Source: Aedes albopictus (taxonomy: Eukaryota > Arthropoda > Insecta > Diptera > Culicidae). Taken from it: a DNA stretch of 64,000 nucleotides. How positions within the stretch are numbered: position 1 is the first letter of the stretch; every line of letters begins with the position of its first letter. The DNA lies in the NCBI RefSeq assembly GCF_035046485.1, contig NC_085136.1, forward strand, positions 324,660,175-324,724,174, given 5' to 3'. Both the position numbers and the translations under genes were made by a program. Positions 52,855 to 64,000 of this stretch are shown here, piece by piece. Under the pieces are notes generated by a model, which was not told where the DNA came from, did not search any database, and worked only from the letters and a program-made list of their open reading frames with translations.

Positions 52855-54345
52855 GCCCCAGGGTTTCAAGAGATCACAGGGAGCTCCACGTGGCCTCAAG
52901 AGCGCTTCAAGGGGTCTCGGAGGATTCCAGGGGTGTTCCAGAGGGTCCTAGGAGCGGTTCAAGGGCGTTTCAGGGAGTTTTGGGGGTGGGGAGGTACCGG
53001 AGATCTCAGGGACGTTTCAGGCGGTTCAAGAGTGTTTCCGAGGTATACCTGGAGTTCCATGTGGCCTCTGGGGCGCTTCAATGAAACTCCGTGGTTTTCA
53101 GGGAAGTTCCAGAGGGTTTCAGAGGCGTTCTAGGGGCATTTTAGTTCCAGGGGGTACCAATAGGTTACAGGGGCATTTCAAGGGGGTCCCAGGAGGTTAA
53201 AGGGGCGATCAAGGGAGTGTCAGGGTCGTCTCAGGGGTATTTCAGGGAGTTTCGTGGGTACCAGGAGATCTCAGGGGAGTGTTAAGGAGGATCCAAGGAG
53301 GTTCAAGGGCATACAAGGAGATTTAAGGGATATTTTTAGAGGGTCCCAGGAGACGTCAGGATCTACTGATATCCCCTGAAATCGCTTGAAACGCCCCTGA
53401 AGCTACCCAAAGGCCCCCTTGACCAGTGATCAAGTGTGCTACTAGGCATATCAGAGAGTAACGTATCTAAGATCCTCTGGAGCCCGCTCTTGAAGCCCCT
53501 TGTAATGCTTCTGAAACCTGCTGTAAATCGTCCAGAATTTCCTAAAATCCCGTCGGACCCCTGCAACGCACCCCAGAAACTCTGAAACCATCAAAAACAC
53601 CTATGTAACGCTTCTGTAATGTCTCTGAAACCTACCTCATAAACCCACTGAAGCTTCTTAAAATGCCTCCGAAATCCACCTAAAACCTCCTTCGCACTCC
53701 ATGTAACGCACCTGAAATCCTGAATTTTCCTGGAACCCCATGCGAAGCATCCCTGAGGCCACAAGGAAGCCTCCTGAAACGCTTATACAAACCCCTGAAT
53801 CACCCTGACAGCTCTATGGACCCTCCGTTAAACGACCCTGAAATCTCCTGGCAACCTATTAAGCTCCCTGAAACGCCCCTGTGACCCCTTGAAGCACCCT
53901 AAGGCCACATGGAATCCCATGCTCTGTAACGCTTCTTAAACCTTATCGGATTGGTCTAAAGGCCTCTGAAAACTACTTGAAATACCCCTGAGGCTTCCAG
54001 GTAGCCCTCTAAAATCCGTTGGAACTGCCTGAAATTCTCCTGAGATATCCTGGTTATCCCTTGAATCTCCTTGACACGCCCCTGGAATCTCCTGTAACCC
54101 TCAAAACCCCTTAGGACCCCCTACAGCCGCCATTTGTGCTTACCTAAAACCATCTCCTGGCCACCGATACCATAGTTACTGTCATTATCCCGTAATCCAA
54201 CTGAAGCGCCAACAAAACCTATCAAAGCGCTCTTAAAAAGCACCTAAAATCCCCTGAAACAACTCCGTAAAGTCCTATTGAACCACCTTTTTTTGAGCTG
54301 TCTGGGAACTTCCTGGAAATCTTCTCGTCTCTATCTCGAATGCCC
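52855..54345. repeat. Family B repeat with an internal orientation switch
   Basis: From 52855 to about 53345 the plus strand reads gtttcaggggcg-type units. From about 53370 to 54345 it reads the complement (cccctgaaacgcc). The block is therefore a loose, kilobase-scale inverted repeat centred near 53350. Confidence 0.7.
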
Positions 54346-54560
54346 AGGAGCATGATCTGTACTCGTGAACTAAGTTTTTTCATTAAAGCCCCAGCTTAAT
54401 TTATCTACGAAATTCGCTCTTTATATGCCTTTTCTAATTTATGCAACTTTTTTCTCAGCCATGTGCATAAAAAGAGGTTCCATTATGTAAGTCATTACTA
54501 GACGTACAAATTGGTACGAAGGTTTTCAGAATTTATTGAATTTTTTTTTCACATATATAT

Positions 54561-55824
54561 GAACAAAACTTAATTGAAAAAATCAGGGTCACCTAATTTT
54601 CCAGAAAACAAACATTTTCCAAAGACACCACCTACTTTGAAAAATCATAACTCAGAAACGAAGCATCGTAGAACCGTTTTTTTATTGTGAAATCATAAAC
54701 AAATTTTCTCAGCATTAAAAAAGCAGTTTCGTTGTGGCTTGGCAGTCTTGACAAAAATAAAACAATATTTATTTTATTTTGTCGGGACAAAATAATATAA
54801 ATAGTGTTTTATTTTTGTCAAGACTGGCAGGCCACCACGAAACAGTTTCGTAAAACAGTCGAACACACCAACAATTAAAAAAAAAACAAAATAAAAATTG
54901 TTTTCTACAAAATTTTCTACAGTTGAAAAAAATCGGTTGAAAAAGTCGGAAAAACCATTTAGGAAGTCCGGAAAAAATCTCAAAAAAAAATTTTTTGGAA
55001 GGAAATTTTATAAGCTTTATTCTGTGAATTTTTCAAGATGTGGATTTTCTCCATTCCTGAGTTATGGCCAATTTTGTGAAAATTGTCCAGATGTGCTTAA
55101 TGAGCCGTTTGTTAAAAAAAATCATAACTTAAGAATGAAGCATCGTAGACACAATGTTTTTTTTTGCAAAAACATAAGCAAGTTTTCTCAGCAATAAAAA
55201 AAAATCAAAATGAAAATAATTTTCCACAAAATTTTCCACTCTCAAGGAAAATTGGTTGGAAAAGTTGGAAAAATGATTTAGGAAATCCGGAAAAAATCCC
55301 AAAACGAAATATTTTTGTAAGGAAATTATATAAGCTATTCTGTGAAATTTTCAATATGTGATTTTTTTTTTCATTCCTGAGTAATTATCATTTTTGTACA
55401 TATTAATAATCAAGACGGTCGAAAATCAACCTACACCTGGACAATTTCCACAAAATTGGTCATCACTCAGGAACGAAAAAAACACACCTTCTAAAAATAT
55501 TTTTTATTTAAGAGACTTTCAGCCCTTGGCTGGTAAACTCTTTTTTTTTAACTTTTTTCTGACTTCCTTTACAACTTTTCCGACTTTTCCAACCGATTTT
55601 CCTCAAGTGTGGAAAATTTTGTGGAAAACAATTTTCATTTTATATATTTTTATAAAATTTATATAAAATTTTCTTATGATTTCACAAAATGATAGTGTCT
55701 ACGATGCTTCGTTCTTAAGTTATGGTTTTTCAAAGTAGGTTGTGTATGTGGAAAATATTTGATTTCCACAAAAGTTTTCCAAAAAATTAAGCGACCCTGA
55801 TTTTTTTTCAATTAGGTTTTTGTT
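54561..55824. mobile_element. 1.26-kb foldback element with an internal repeated module
   Basis: The ends pair over about 45 bases (taattgaaaaaatcagggtc with its complement at 55795-55815). The module gaagcatcgtaga occurs at 54659 and 55137 and, inverted, near 55700, each time beside a cataactya.gaa stretch. A separate hairpin at 54724-54844 (tcttgacaaaaataaaac mirrored) is nested in it. No coding content. Confidence 0.7.
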
Positions 55825-56028
55825 TTAATATATCCCTTCTAACAAAAGTAGCCACATAAGAGCTTATGGAACAAACGCATTCAGAAGAAAGCTCTTTTCA
55901 AGCTCTTATTCAGCAAAAACGTTAGTTGGGATGTAAACCCTACCTGTGAAAAATAGTGAATCAAATTCAGAGAACCTTGTACGATAATAAAAAAATCCTC
56001 ACGTCTAACAGAATTATGTTTAAAAGTA

Positions 56029-56272
56029 CACTTAATTCTGTTTTTACGCGATTGATGCGTTCGCGCAAAAAAAGATCGTGTAAAAAAACATCGCGTAACT
56101 TCGAGAAATCGCGCAAAAAAAAATCCAAAGGAAATTTTTTTTACGCGATTTGGCCTCCGCAAATGACCAAAATCGCTTAAAAAAAAGTCGCGTAACTTCG
56201 AGAAAATCGCGTAAAAAAAGTCGTGCAAAATAAAACCGCGTAAAAAAAGTCGTGTAAAAAAAGAATTTAGTG
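56029..56272. mobile_element. 244-bp MITE with tcgcgtaaaaaaa subrepeats, TA duplication
   Basis: CACTTAATTCTGTTTTTACG on the left and the complement of cgtgtaaaaaaagaatttagtg on the right. TA at 56027-56028 and 56273-56274. The interior repeats cgcgtaacttcgagaaa and gcgtaaaaaaagtcg. Confidence 0.75.
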
Positions 56273-56279
56273 TATTCTA

Positions 56280-57641
56280 TTTTCCGAGATATGATTTTTT
56301 GAAAAAAGAATGTCACATATTTTTATACTTAATTCTCTAAAATATTCCCAAAATGTAAATTCTCATTAAAGTATTCATTGTGCTTCCCATTTGAGCGATT
56401 TTTTTGTATCCATAGTATTATGATTCAAATTTTATAAAATTTACAAAAGTGGTTGGAATGGGAAAGTATGACGCTTTATTAAAAAAAAAATCATGTCTTA
56501 GAAAATCGCCTGATATGTTACGCCAAATATTCTAAATTTTCTGATTAAAAATATAAAAAGATACCTCCTTTGGTACCCATGGAAACATGAATTAACGAAC
56601 ATTTTAACATTAAAGTGATACTTCAGCACAGAATAAGCCAAAGCTTTTCTTAAAATATTTGTTGAATGAACCCAAATTTGCAACATCTAAAAAAAAGAAA
56701 AATAAATTAATTGCGCTCGATCAGTGAAGAGAATTGTCAGACAAAAGAGGCACACAACAAGCAACAAAGAAGACGTGGCGATTACTCTTTATCCCAACTG
56801 GTAACAGATAATGACATGATCTCGAAAAAAATTGTTGCAGACAAAACGGAAGCTGAATTTGTTGCGTACTTTTCAACTCGTGAATAATCAATTATTACCA
56901 ACCCAAAGTCGAACTTTTTTGATGATACATCTTCATCAGCGTTGCAGTGTTTACCGACTCGAAGTTACCGCTTGAAAATCACAATGCAAGCCTCAAAAAT
57001 CTCTAAACTGTTCAAGTTGGGACAAACCTATTGGGTAGAATGTCGCAACAAATTCAGGTTGCGACATTGTCGTTATTGTTGCGGGATGGTTGAATTTTGA
57101 TTCACTGCGCTCGATAATGATTAAGACATCTTTGTATGTTTTATCGAACTTTCCATAATTGGGACTTTTTTCGAAATCCCGGTTTTTTTTCAGTTCGGTA
57201 AACAAGATCATCTAGTCTTGAAGTAGATTTCTGTCACTACATTTTCTACTTTTGGTTCATTGTTCGATCCCCAACTTTCCCCAACCTTCCTCAGTCATAA
57301 AACGGGATACATAAAATGGGACAACTTGGAAACCCGTTAATCCAACCGACTTTCTATAGAAAGTAAACAAGACGATATTTGCAACACATCCCACCCACAG
57401 TCATATCATATGTGAGTCGCGCGCAATTAGTAGGTACCAACTTCATCTAGAGAAAAAGGCGAACGGGAATGCGTATATGTATTTAAATAAAACTGTTTCG
57501 AACAGAGAATTGTCTCCAAGACTATCGACTAGCTGAAGTTTACATGTGAAAAGTGCTTTGGCTTCTAGCGGTAATCTGAATATGTACAACATCGTAGAAA
57601 GTAAACGTGTATGCGCATTTGTACAAAGATAAAAACGGAAC
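56280..57641. other. Downstream flank and likely 3' UTR of the homeobox gene
   Basis: No coding sequence recognised. The part just below 57641 should be the 3' UTR of the minus-strand homeobox gene. No unambiguous polyadenylation signal was found. Confidence 0.35.
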
Positions 57642-58244
57642 TTAATTCCTGTTAGCTCCGCTGCTGGAATAGTCGATACAACCACCATTTGTGGTGAGAT
57701 CAATTTCTTCCGATCCATCCGAAAGGTCGCTGCCGTTGGAGTCATCCGGGTGATTGGTGATGTGAGCGGCTGCGTGGGCCAACGGATACAACTGACGATC
57801 GTCCCGGGTTGGAGGTGACGATGGAATTCCTCCTAACGGATTGGTTGGACCGCCGCCGTTGGGGAACATAGCAGTTGGATGAGCGGGCTGCTGATCGGAT
57901 CGCTTAGCTGTATCGGTGGAATTATTCAGCGAGGATCCGTTCGGTCCTTGAAAAGCCGGGTGCATGAGAGTGAATTCCGGTTCCTTGGGGGGGGGAGCTA
58001 GAACCGTCTGGTTTCTTGCCTGGGGGGTTATTGTTGTTGGCGGCGGCAGGGTTTTGGGGATCTAGAAGGTAAAACGATTAAATGAGTCTGTTGGCTTGTG
58101 ATAGAAAAAAAAACCTTGGCAACAACACTTACCGACAACCAGCTGTGGAGAGTTAATGCCCAAGCATCGCATTCTCCATGCATCCTGCAGCAATTGAAGT
58201 CTTGCTTGCTTTCTCCACTTTGCTCTGCGATTCTGGAACCAAAC
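57642..58244 (-). CDS. Paired-like homeobox transcription factor, 3' exons only
   Basis: Exon 58244-58133 begins with VWFQNRRAKWRKQA, homeodomain residues 47-60, and continues RLQLLQDAWRMRCLGI. The intron falls between residues 46 and 47, the usual place in paired-class homeoboxes. Q50 and N51 give a TAAT-type binder. After a 65-base intron (donor gtaagt, acceptor cttctag) the last exon runs from 58067 to the TAA at 57642-57644. As written, that exon changes frame in a run of nine G at 57987-57995: the splice-consistent frame enters, but only another frame is open to the end (MHPAFQGPNG ... TTNGGCIDYS). A count of eight would make the exon continuous. The 5' exons, including homeodomain helices 1 and 2, are not found up to 64000. 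I cannot name the orthologue; aristaless-like and PHDP-type genes are candidates. Confidence 0.8.
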
Positions 58245-58599
58245 CTAGATTGAAAGTATAAGAGAAATACAATGTGAATAAATATACATTTTCAATACTA
58301 AACCCAATCGCATGACGCGCATGGAGTTTCAGAGACTATCGTTTTAGTTTAATATGCAGAAGGTCCTTGATTAAATCCTCGGTAAGTTTAAATAGTTGTT
58401 TCTGTCTTTCCAACTTCACAGCGCAGTGTCAATCAATCATAACATGCCCATACCTTATGAAACAAGAGAACTGTGCCGTAACACATTCAGACTAATCAAA
58501 AACGAATGTATCACCTGAAGCCTGGAATCCACGTTCCAAAATGATTTCAATGACACATATCTATTTCCAAATCACTCCGACATCCCAGGGTTCTTTCGG

Positions 58600-59960
58600 C
58601 AAATCATCAATGGATTTATCTAAAAGCTTTCCTATGGATTCCTTCAGAAATTCCTCAAATATTTTTTTCAGTTTTTTTTCTAAAATCTTAGTAGAAGTCC
58701 TCCAAGGCTTTCCCCGAGATTCTCCAAAAAATCCGTCACGGTTTTTTTTTTCAAAAAGATATATTAAGAAACTTTTACAGAGTTTCCTTGGTAAAATCTT
58801 CCAGAGATTCCATCAGAAATTCTTCCAGAGGATTTTCAGGAAAGATTCCGTAATTCTATCGAGAATTTCCTCAGTGTGTTCTCCATAAACTCCTCCAAGA
58901 ACTTTTTTACAGATTGTTTATACAAAGAATTATTTCTGATTTCTTGAATGGGTTTCTTCAGAAATTTTTCCAAGACGAAACATCGTGTACCCGGGGCCCG
59001 TGGCGTAGTGGTCACACGCTCGCTTTATAAGTGAATGGTCATGGGTTCGAAACACAGAAACCAGAGCCACACATCAACAACCTCGTGTTCATTATTCTAC
59101 CATTCTATTTTGAAAAATTTCCAGGGATTCCATTAGAAAATCCTTCAGAGTTTTAAAATTTCGCTGGGTATTTCTTTGAAAATTTCCGTTAGGAATGCCT
59201 TGCTTTCCAATTCAACAAATCTTCTTAATTCAAAAAAAAAATCTGTACAAACTAAACAAAAAATATTGAGAGAATTGCCTAAGAATTTCCTTGGTTTTTT
59301 TTTCTAATTTATCACAGGACTCTTTCGGAAATTCGTCTATTAGTTCCTCAAATTGTTTATAAAATTGCCTTAACCCTTCAGCGCGCGCGCCGTTGTAAAA
59401 AATACAGTCTTGAAAATTCTCACATTAACTTCTTCATGAACACTTTTAAAGCATTTTCCAACAAAAAATGAATTTCTACATACCTTACTAGGGATTTTTT
59501 TTTTCAAAAATGAGTATGAAGATTCCTTCAGAATAAAAAATCCACTATTCATTGAACGATTTGCTCTTTAGATTCCTTCAGAAATTTCTATAGAGATTTT
59601 TCCAGAAATTTACCGAGAAATTCATTCAAAAAATCCCATGAGTTGCTTCAGAAATTCATCAAAAAATTGTTTTCAGAAACTCTGCAGAAGTTTCCTTCAG
59701 TAGTCCCTTTAGAGATTCCTCAAAAAATACTTCTATGGATTTCAATAGAATTTCCTCCAGCGACTCTTTCACAAAATTTTCAAGAGGCTTATTTTTAAAT
59801 GTATACAGGGATTCCTTCTGAAGTTTCTTTGGAGATTCTTCTAAAAATTTCGTTTAGAATTGCTTTGGAAATCTTTGCTTAAGAAATTCCTCTAGAAAAT
59901 CTTCTGCGGATTTCTTTCAGAAATAACGCTAGGTATTCTTACACAACATTTTCAAAGGAT
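58600..59960 (+). repeat. Family A repeat, block 6
   Basis: Diverged agattccttcagaaattcc units inside the homeobox gene's intron, interrupted by the tRNA-like segment at 58998-59075. Confidence 0.55.
58998..59075 (+). mobile_element. tRNA-like SINE head
   Basis: gcccgtggcgtagtggtcac and catgggttcgaaac give A-box and B-box motifs at the right spacing. The arms pair imperfectly, so it is not called as a tRNA. Confidence 0.5.
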
Positions 59961-60051
59961 TCGGTTAAAAAAATGCTCAATCGATTCATTAATGAATTGT
60001 TTTAAATAAATTCCCCCAGAAATTTCGGACTGTGTTTTCAGTTGACAAAAA

Positions 60052-60192
60052 CGGAATAGCAGGAGCATGAGCATAGATGACCGCACAATTCATAGTTGCT
60101 ACTCCGTGATTGACCAGAGCAATCGAAATTGCACAAGGAACCAATGAATAGGGCTTGGGACTAGCTTACTATTCTCAATGTGCACAGTAGGG
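60052..60192 (-). repeat. Interspersed repeat R, inverted copy
   Basis: On the minus strand it reads tgtgcacattgagaatag, ctagtcccaagcc and tctggtcaatcacggagtag, matching 22437-22550. Confidence 0.65.
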
Positions 60193-61220
60193 TGCCAATG
60201 AAAATCGAATTTTCGAATTTCAAAAACGGGTAGTGCTCAAAAGTTTCGTCTCCTCAAAAAAAGTCCCCATGCAAAATTTCAGCTCAATCGGACTTCGCTA
60301 AGGGGTGGCCCAAAGCGGTCAAAGTTTGGCTGTTTTGAAACACGAAAAATATCCCAAGGTAGGGATACATGAAAATTTCGAAATCGAAAAAAAATTTTTG
60401 ATGCCAAATGCCTTAAAAGTGCATGAAACGTCGAGATCTGGTGTTATCTTAAATTTTTTTTTTTGGAAAAAAAATGACTTTTTGGACTTAGAAAATTTTT
60501 GAGTTGGGGGAGTGAAATGAAGGATTTGAATTTAGTTTCTGAAATATTCATAGCAATAGTACTGGAAAATGTCTTATATCATCGTTGGCAACTGCTAGCA
60601 TATTATATATCATATATCGTTAGGGTGGTTCACTTATTTTGCATTAGGGTGGTCCTTTTTGTAGAAAATTTAAAAAATAAGATAATAGTATTAAAAATCT
60701 CTTACATAACTGTAATTCATTTTCAGTATTGAATATATATAATATTTCATTAGGGTTGGCTCATTTATTTTTAATTAAGGTGGTTCTTTGAGATGTAAAT
60801 TAAGAACAAAAAATATTTCCAGAAAATTTGCCAGTCATATTTTTGTATAGTTTAAAACCATGATCCTTTATTGGCATGTAACACTTTGTTAAAATATTCC
60901 TAGACCAACATGTGGAAAGGGCGTAACAACCATTGCGAATTTCTACATCTCCTGTCCCTCCCGGGCGTATCACCAATTATTTATGAAATCTTTTATTTTC
61001 ATTTTTAAATTTTGAATCTTTTTTTTTTGTGCTTCACTTATTTTGCATAAAAGTGGTCCTTTTTGTAGAAAAAAAAATTAAAAAAAACGATAATAGTATT
61101 TGTATTTGTATTGTATTTTCCGTTGGGGTTGTTTTTTTTTGGAAATTAAGATCAAAAAATTCTTCCAGAAAATTCAACTAGGTAATATTTTTCGTATAGC
61201 TTCAAGCCATGATTTCCTAC
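60190..61220 (+). repeat. Repeat-rich stretch with a ~400-bp direct duplication
   Basis: 60628-60870 (ttcacttattttgcatta, ggtcctttttgtagaaaa, gataatagta, then aaaccatgatcc) is repeated with changes at 61027-61220. No coding content. Confidence 0.5.
60877..60946. repeat. Left arm of a 3.1-kb spaced inverted repeat
   Basis: 70 bases starting tgtaacactttgttaaaata match the reverse complement of 63931-64000 at about 68 of 70 positions. The right arm reaches the last base of the window, so the repeat may be longer. Confidence 0.8.
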
Positions 61221-62426
61221 AAATCATTCGGTGACTTATCTATATTGAGATATTCTCTAATTATTATCTCTCCTCTCGTTCTATTTCATTAATCACGGCA
61301 TCAATATAGTGATTAAAACCGATTTCTATCTACAGAGTTAAATATTGTGGTACGGACTACCAAAGAGATTTATTTACTAGAGAGGTTCATCTCATTGCAA
61401 TGTAAGATTTTAAAAAGTTTTGTGAGACTAAATTTAAAAATTCAAGTAAATATTTATCCAGCTGTTTCTATGAGGAAGAAGAGTTTAGTTTGAAGAGTAA
61501 AACTGTTTGTTGAACCCCTAAGATGGGGAAGTTTTTCATTAATGCGGTATTTGCATATATAATTAACTTTTGCAATGGCCAAGCATGTCCGTACTGAGCG
61601 GATGAAATGTGTGCTCTTTTAATTTACACCATCATTGTTCCTGATAGTGGTACTTTGTAACTTGTTTTTCAAAAATACTATTAAGGCAGAGAATTTCACT
61701 CGAATCTTTAAGCTGTCAGTGTCATTTTAACTCAAAATTTTCCAATCTTTCCGAAAAAAAATACTTTTGAAACTGGAGAAATACGGAGTACATCCGAAAA
61801 GGGCCAAAACTTATTAGGTTATCAAAAAAATCAATATTAAATCAGTAATATCTTCTAAACGGTGCATCTTAGAAAAATGTTTCCGAAGTACTTTAAGCTT
61901 GCAAATTTGATGTTCTTTCATAAAATTAGGATGACAAACTTTTTTGACTTTTCTTAATAGCTTTTTTGAAAATCGTATTTTTTTCAAAAACATTTTTTTT
62001 TTCATTGTAACCTATTTTTCTCCAGAACAACCCACTGTGCACTAGATAGCATTTTCAGTCAGCTATAACATAAGGATAATTAAAATATTATTGACATGTG
62101 ACTTTTAAGGGAAAATCTATATTTTAGTTCAAAACACAAAAACCAAACTTTTTTTTACCGTGCTTATTTTTTCCATATAGCACCAACAATTGTCTAAAAC
62201 TTCGCCGAAGACACCAAACCGATCGGACAAACCGTTTTCGAGATACAATTTTTTGAAGATATCATGTGCATTTTTCATAGGCCCCTCTCATAAGTAACGC
62301 TAGATTCAAAATGGCGAACCAAGTATGCAAAACGGTTTTTTTCTCCCCCAAAGACTTGTATGCAAGTTTTAATTGAAATAAAAAAATATGAAATTTACTC
62401 GTTGCTGAAATGATATGGAACCGCTC
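61221..62426. other. No recognised feature
   Basis: AT-rich intronic or intergenic sequence without coding support or a repeat that I can define. Confidence 0.35.
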
Positions 62427-62690
62427 AGCAATCAAAGTGTAAATTCGTCGAATCACATCTAAACTAACGATTTATGCCAAATATTTCGTTTTACCAAATC
62501 AAATTTCATAGTTTCAAGCATTTTAAGTTGACTACTCAACTTGCACGCAAGTTTTGGAGGTTGGCTTGTATGACACATATTGTACCCAAAATAAAATGCT
62601 TAAAATTATCAAATTCAATTATATAAAACGAAATATTTGGCATAAATCGTTAGTTTAGATGTTAATCGACCAATTTACACTTTAATTGCT
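62427..62690. mobile_element. 264-bp foldback element
   Basis: Arms 62427-62527 and 62597-62690. The part taaactaacgatttatgcca and 14 following bases is mirrored perfectly at 62624-62657. The outer parts, agcaatcaaagtgtaaat and its complement, are less exact. Confidence 0.75.
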
Positions 62691-63930
62691 TTAAAAAATA
62701 ATTTTCATGCCAAATGGCTTTCAGTAAAAAAAAGCCCGAAATCACATATTTTGCCCTATAAATTGAGGTATAGCTCAAAATCCTGACGTGCTGGAGCAAA
62801 TCTGAGCCCGATTCGGATTCAGCGACCCAGAAACTGTCAGAAACATATAAGTTCGCTTCTGAGACAACAAAATGTTTCGCTGTGTAATAATTCTTTTGTG
62901 TGCTGACTGCCTTGTACAAATGAGTGCAGTTCAAGTTTAGAAATGTTGTTTGATTCGATTATGGATTTACCAGACACATTTTTTGGATTATATGATATCA
63001 AAATATGGTTGAAAAGATATTGCGATTACTATCCAAAAACTGCAGATGTTTAAAGAACCCTTTATGTACTGCTTTGGCAACTTCTTCGTCAACAGCCCTG
63101 TGGATTTTGAGCGATCCTATGAAACATGTTTGTGCCTATGAACTTCAGACATTACGTATGTCAAACATACCATTTCGGTTGGTTATCCGAAAAACATCAA
63201 CATTCGAGTTGATTTTATCAAATTAAGGTCATAGTTTACTGAAATTGCAGCACACGAAGACAGAAACCAGTTTTTCAATATGTTTTTACAATGAATACGA
63301 TAAATTGTGCTAACTTTTGTTGAGCTGGCTTAGGTAACGCAAAAGTGTGTCGGTAAAGGAACATTTTTAGTGAATAAATAATTTTTCCCATCTATCTCGT
63401 ATTATGGAAAGCAGTGATCATAGAGGTCTTTCTTTTGTCATCGTGTGTTTAATTCCAACGTTAAATTATTGTATGCTTTTGTTCGTTCCATCACGTTAGA
63501 GTTTAGGTTCACTCACCACTTCGGTATGTTATATGGTAATCTTGTAGCTAAAGTATATATTGTTTAGATAGATAGAAAGCAACCTACTGTTGTTCTTTCC
63601 CCAGTAACGTAACTGTGTTTTCGGAAATGAAGCAGCCCAAGGCCAAGAATCTTTTAAGAAAAGAAAAACAAAAAAAACTTTTGTTGCACATCATCATCGC
63701 CTATCAAGCTGTCATAATTTGGATACATTTAAAATCAGTTTATTATTCTTTATTTTAAACCATAATAAAGATCTGGACCAACATTTGTGTTGCCTAACAA
63801 CCATTTCAAACGCTTACTTTTCTCGTCCATCCTGGGCGTATCTCAATATTTTATGCAAACTTTTCCCATTAACAGATAGAGGAGAGTCAGCTTTATCTGT
63901 TACTGGTAAAAGAATCCAGGGACATAAGAA
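62691..63930. other. No gene recognised; diverged repeat copy near the end
   Basis: From about 63777 to 63870 the plus strand resembles 60900-60990 in direct orientation (gaccaacat, taacaaccatt, cctgggcgtatc). Otherwise nothing was identified. Confidence 0.35.
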
Positions 63931-64000
63931 GCAGAAATTCGCAATGGTTGTTACGCCCTTTCCACATGTTGGTCTAGGAATATCTTAACAAAGTGTTACA
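63931..64000. repeat. Right arm of the 3.1-kb spaced inverted repeat
   Basis: Reverse complement of 60877-60946 with about two differences; truncated by the window end. Confidence 0.8.

Noticed and set aside
58998..59075. True tRNA gene
   Set aside because: A and B boxes are present but the acceptor and anticodon stems do not pair well; a SINE head is more likely.

Overview
The window looks like nuclear DNA of an Aedes-type mosquito. It has two intron-containing insect genes, part of a third, and a very high load of transposable elements, including a SINE on the minus strand that looks like Feilai (a tRNA-related SINE of Aedes aegypti; recognised from memory, not searched). A run of 500 N at 23285-23784 is an assembly gap.

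Host genes. (1) 966-3549, plus strand: a complete four-exon orthologue of the Hedgehog-pathway kinase Fused, 793 codons. (2) 46734 down to 31462, minus strand: a complete three-exon secreted GH20 beta-N-acetylhexosaminidase, 600 codons, whose first intron is 13.4 kb and packed with repeats. (3) 58244 down to 57642, minus strand: the last two visible exons of a paired-like Q50 homeobox gene whose 5' part lies beyond the window. No operon-like or functional link between the three is visible.

Everything else is repeat. Two diffuse low-complexity families dominate: family A, a degenerate 12-bp repeat around ggaattcctcca (blocks near 4-6, 24-27, 33-34.7, 36-39, 51 and 59 kb), and family B, a degenerate ttcaggggcg-type repeat (near 6.4, 17/21.8, 41, 50 and 53-54 kb). 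Between them are: an ORF1-only LINE derivative with a 16-bp target duplication (9025-10150); decayed gypsy and LINE copies (11.9-15.0 kb); a copia-type LTR element (16983-21706) carrying four hairpin insertions and a SINE, nested up to three levels deep; a perfect (GCAAA)312 array (27141-28702); a chain of DNA-transposon derivatives with readable target duplications (28.8-30.4 kb); a 5'-truncated LINE with a 15-bp target duplication inside the hexosaminidase intron (42481-45051); and many foldback elements with TA, TAA, TTAA or 8-bp duplications.

The most unusual items are the ORF1-only LINE, the uninterrupted GCAAA array, the nest inside the copia element, a hairpin element carrying two CRE-type octamers, and a probable one-base error in the homeobox C-terminal exon. 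Stretches named as empty below were read for splice-consistent coding sequence on both strands without success; very short exons could have been missed.
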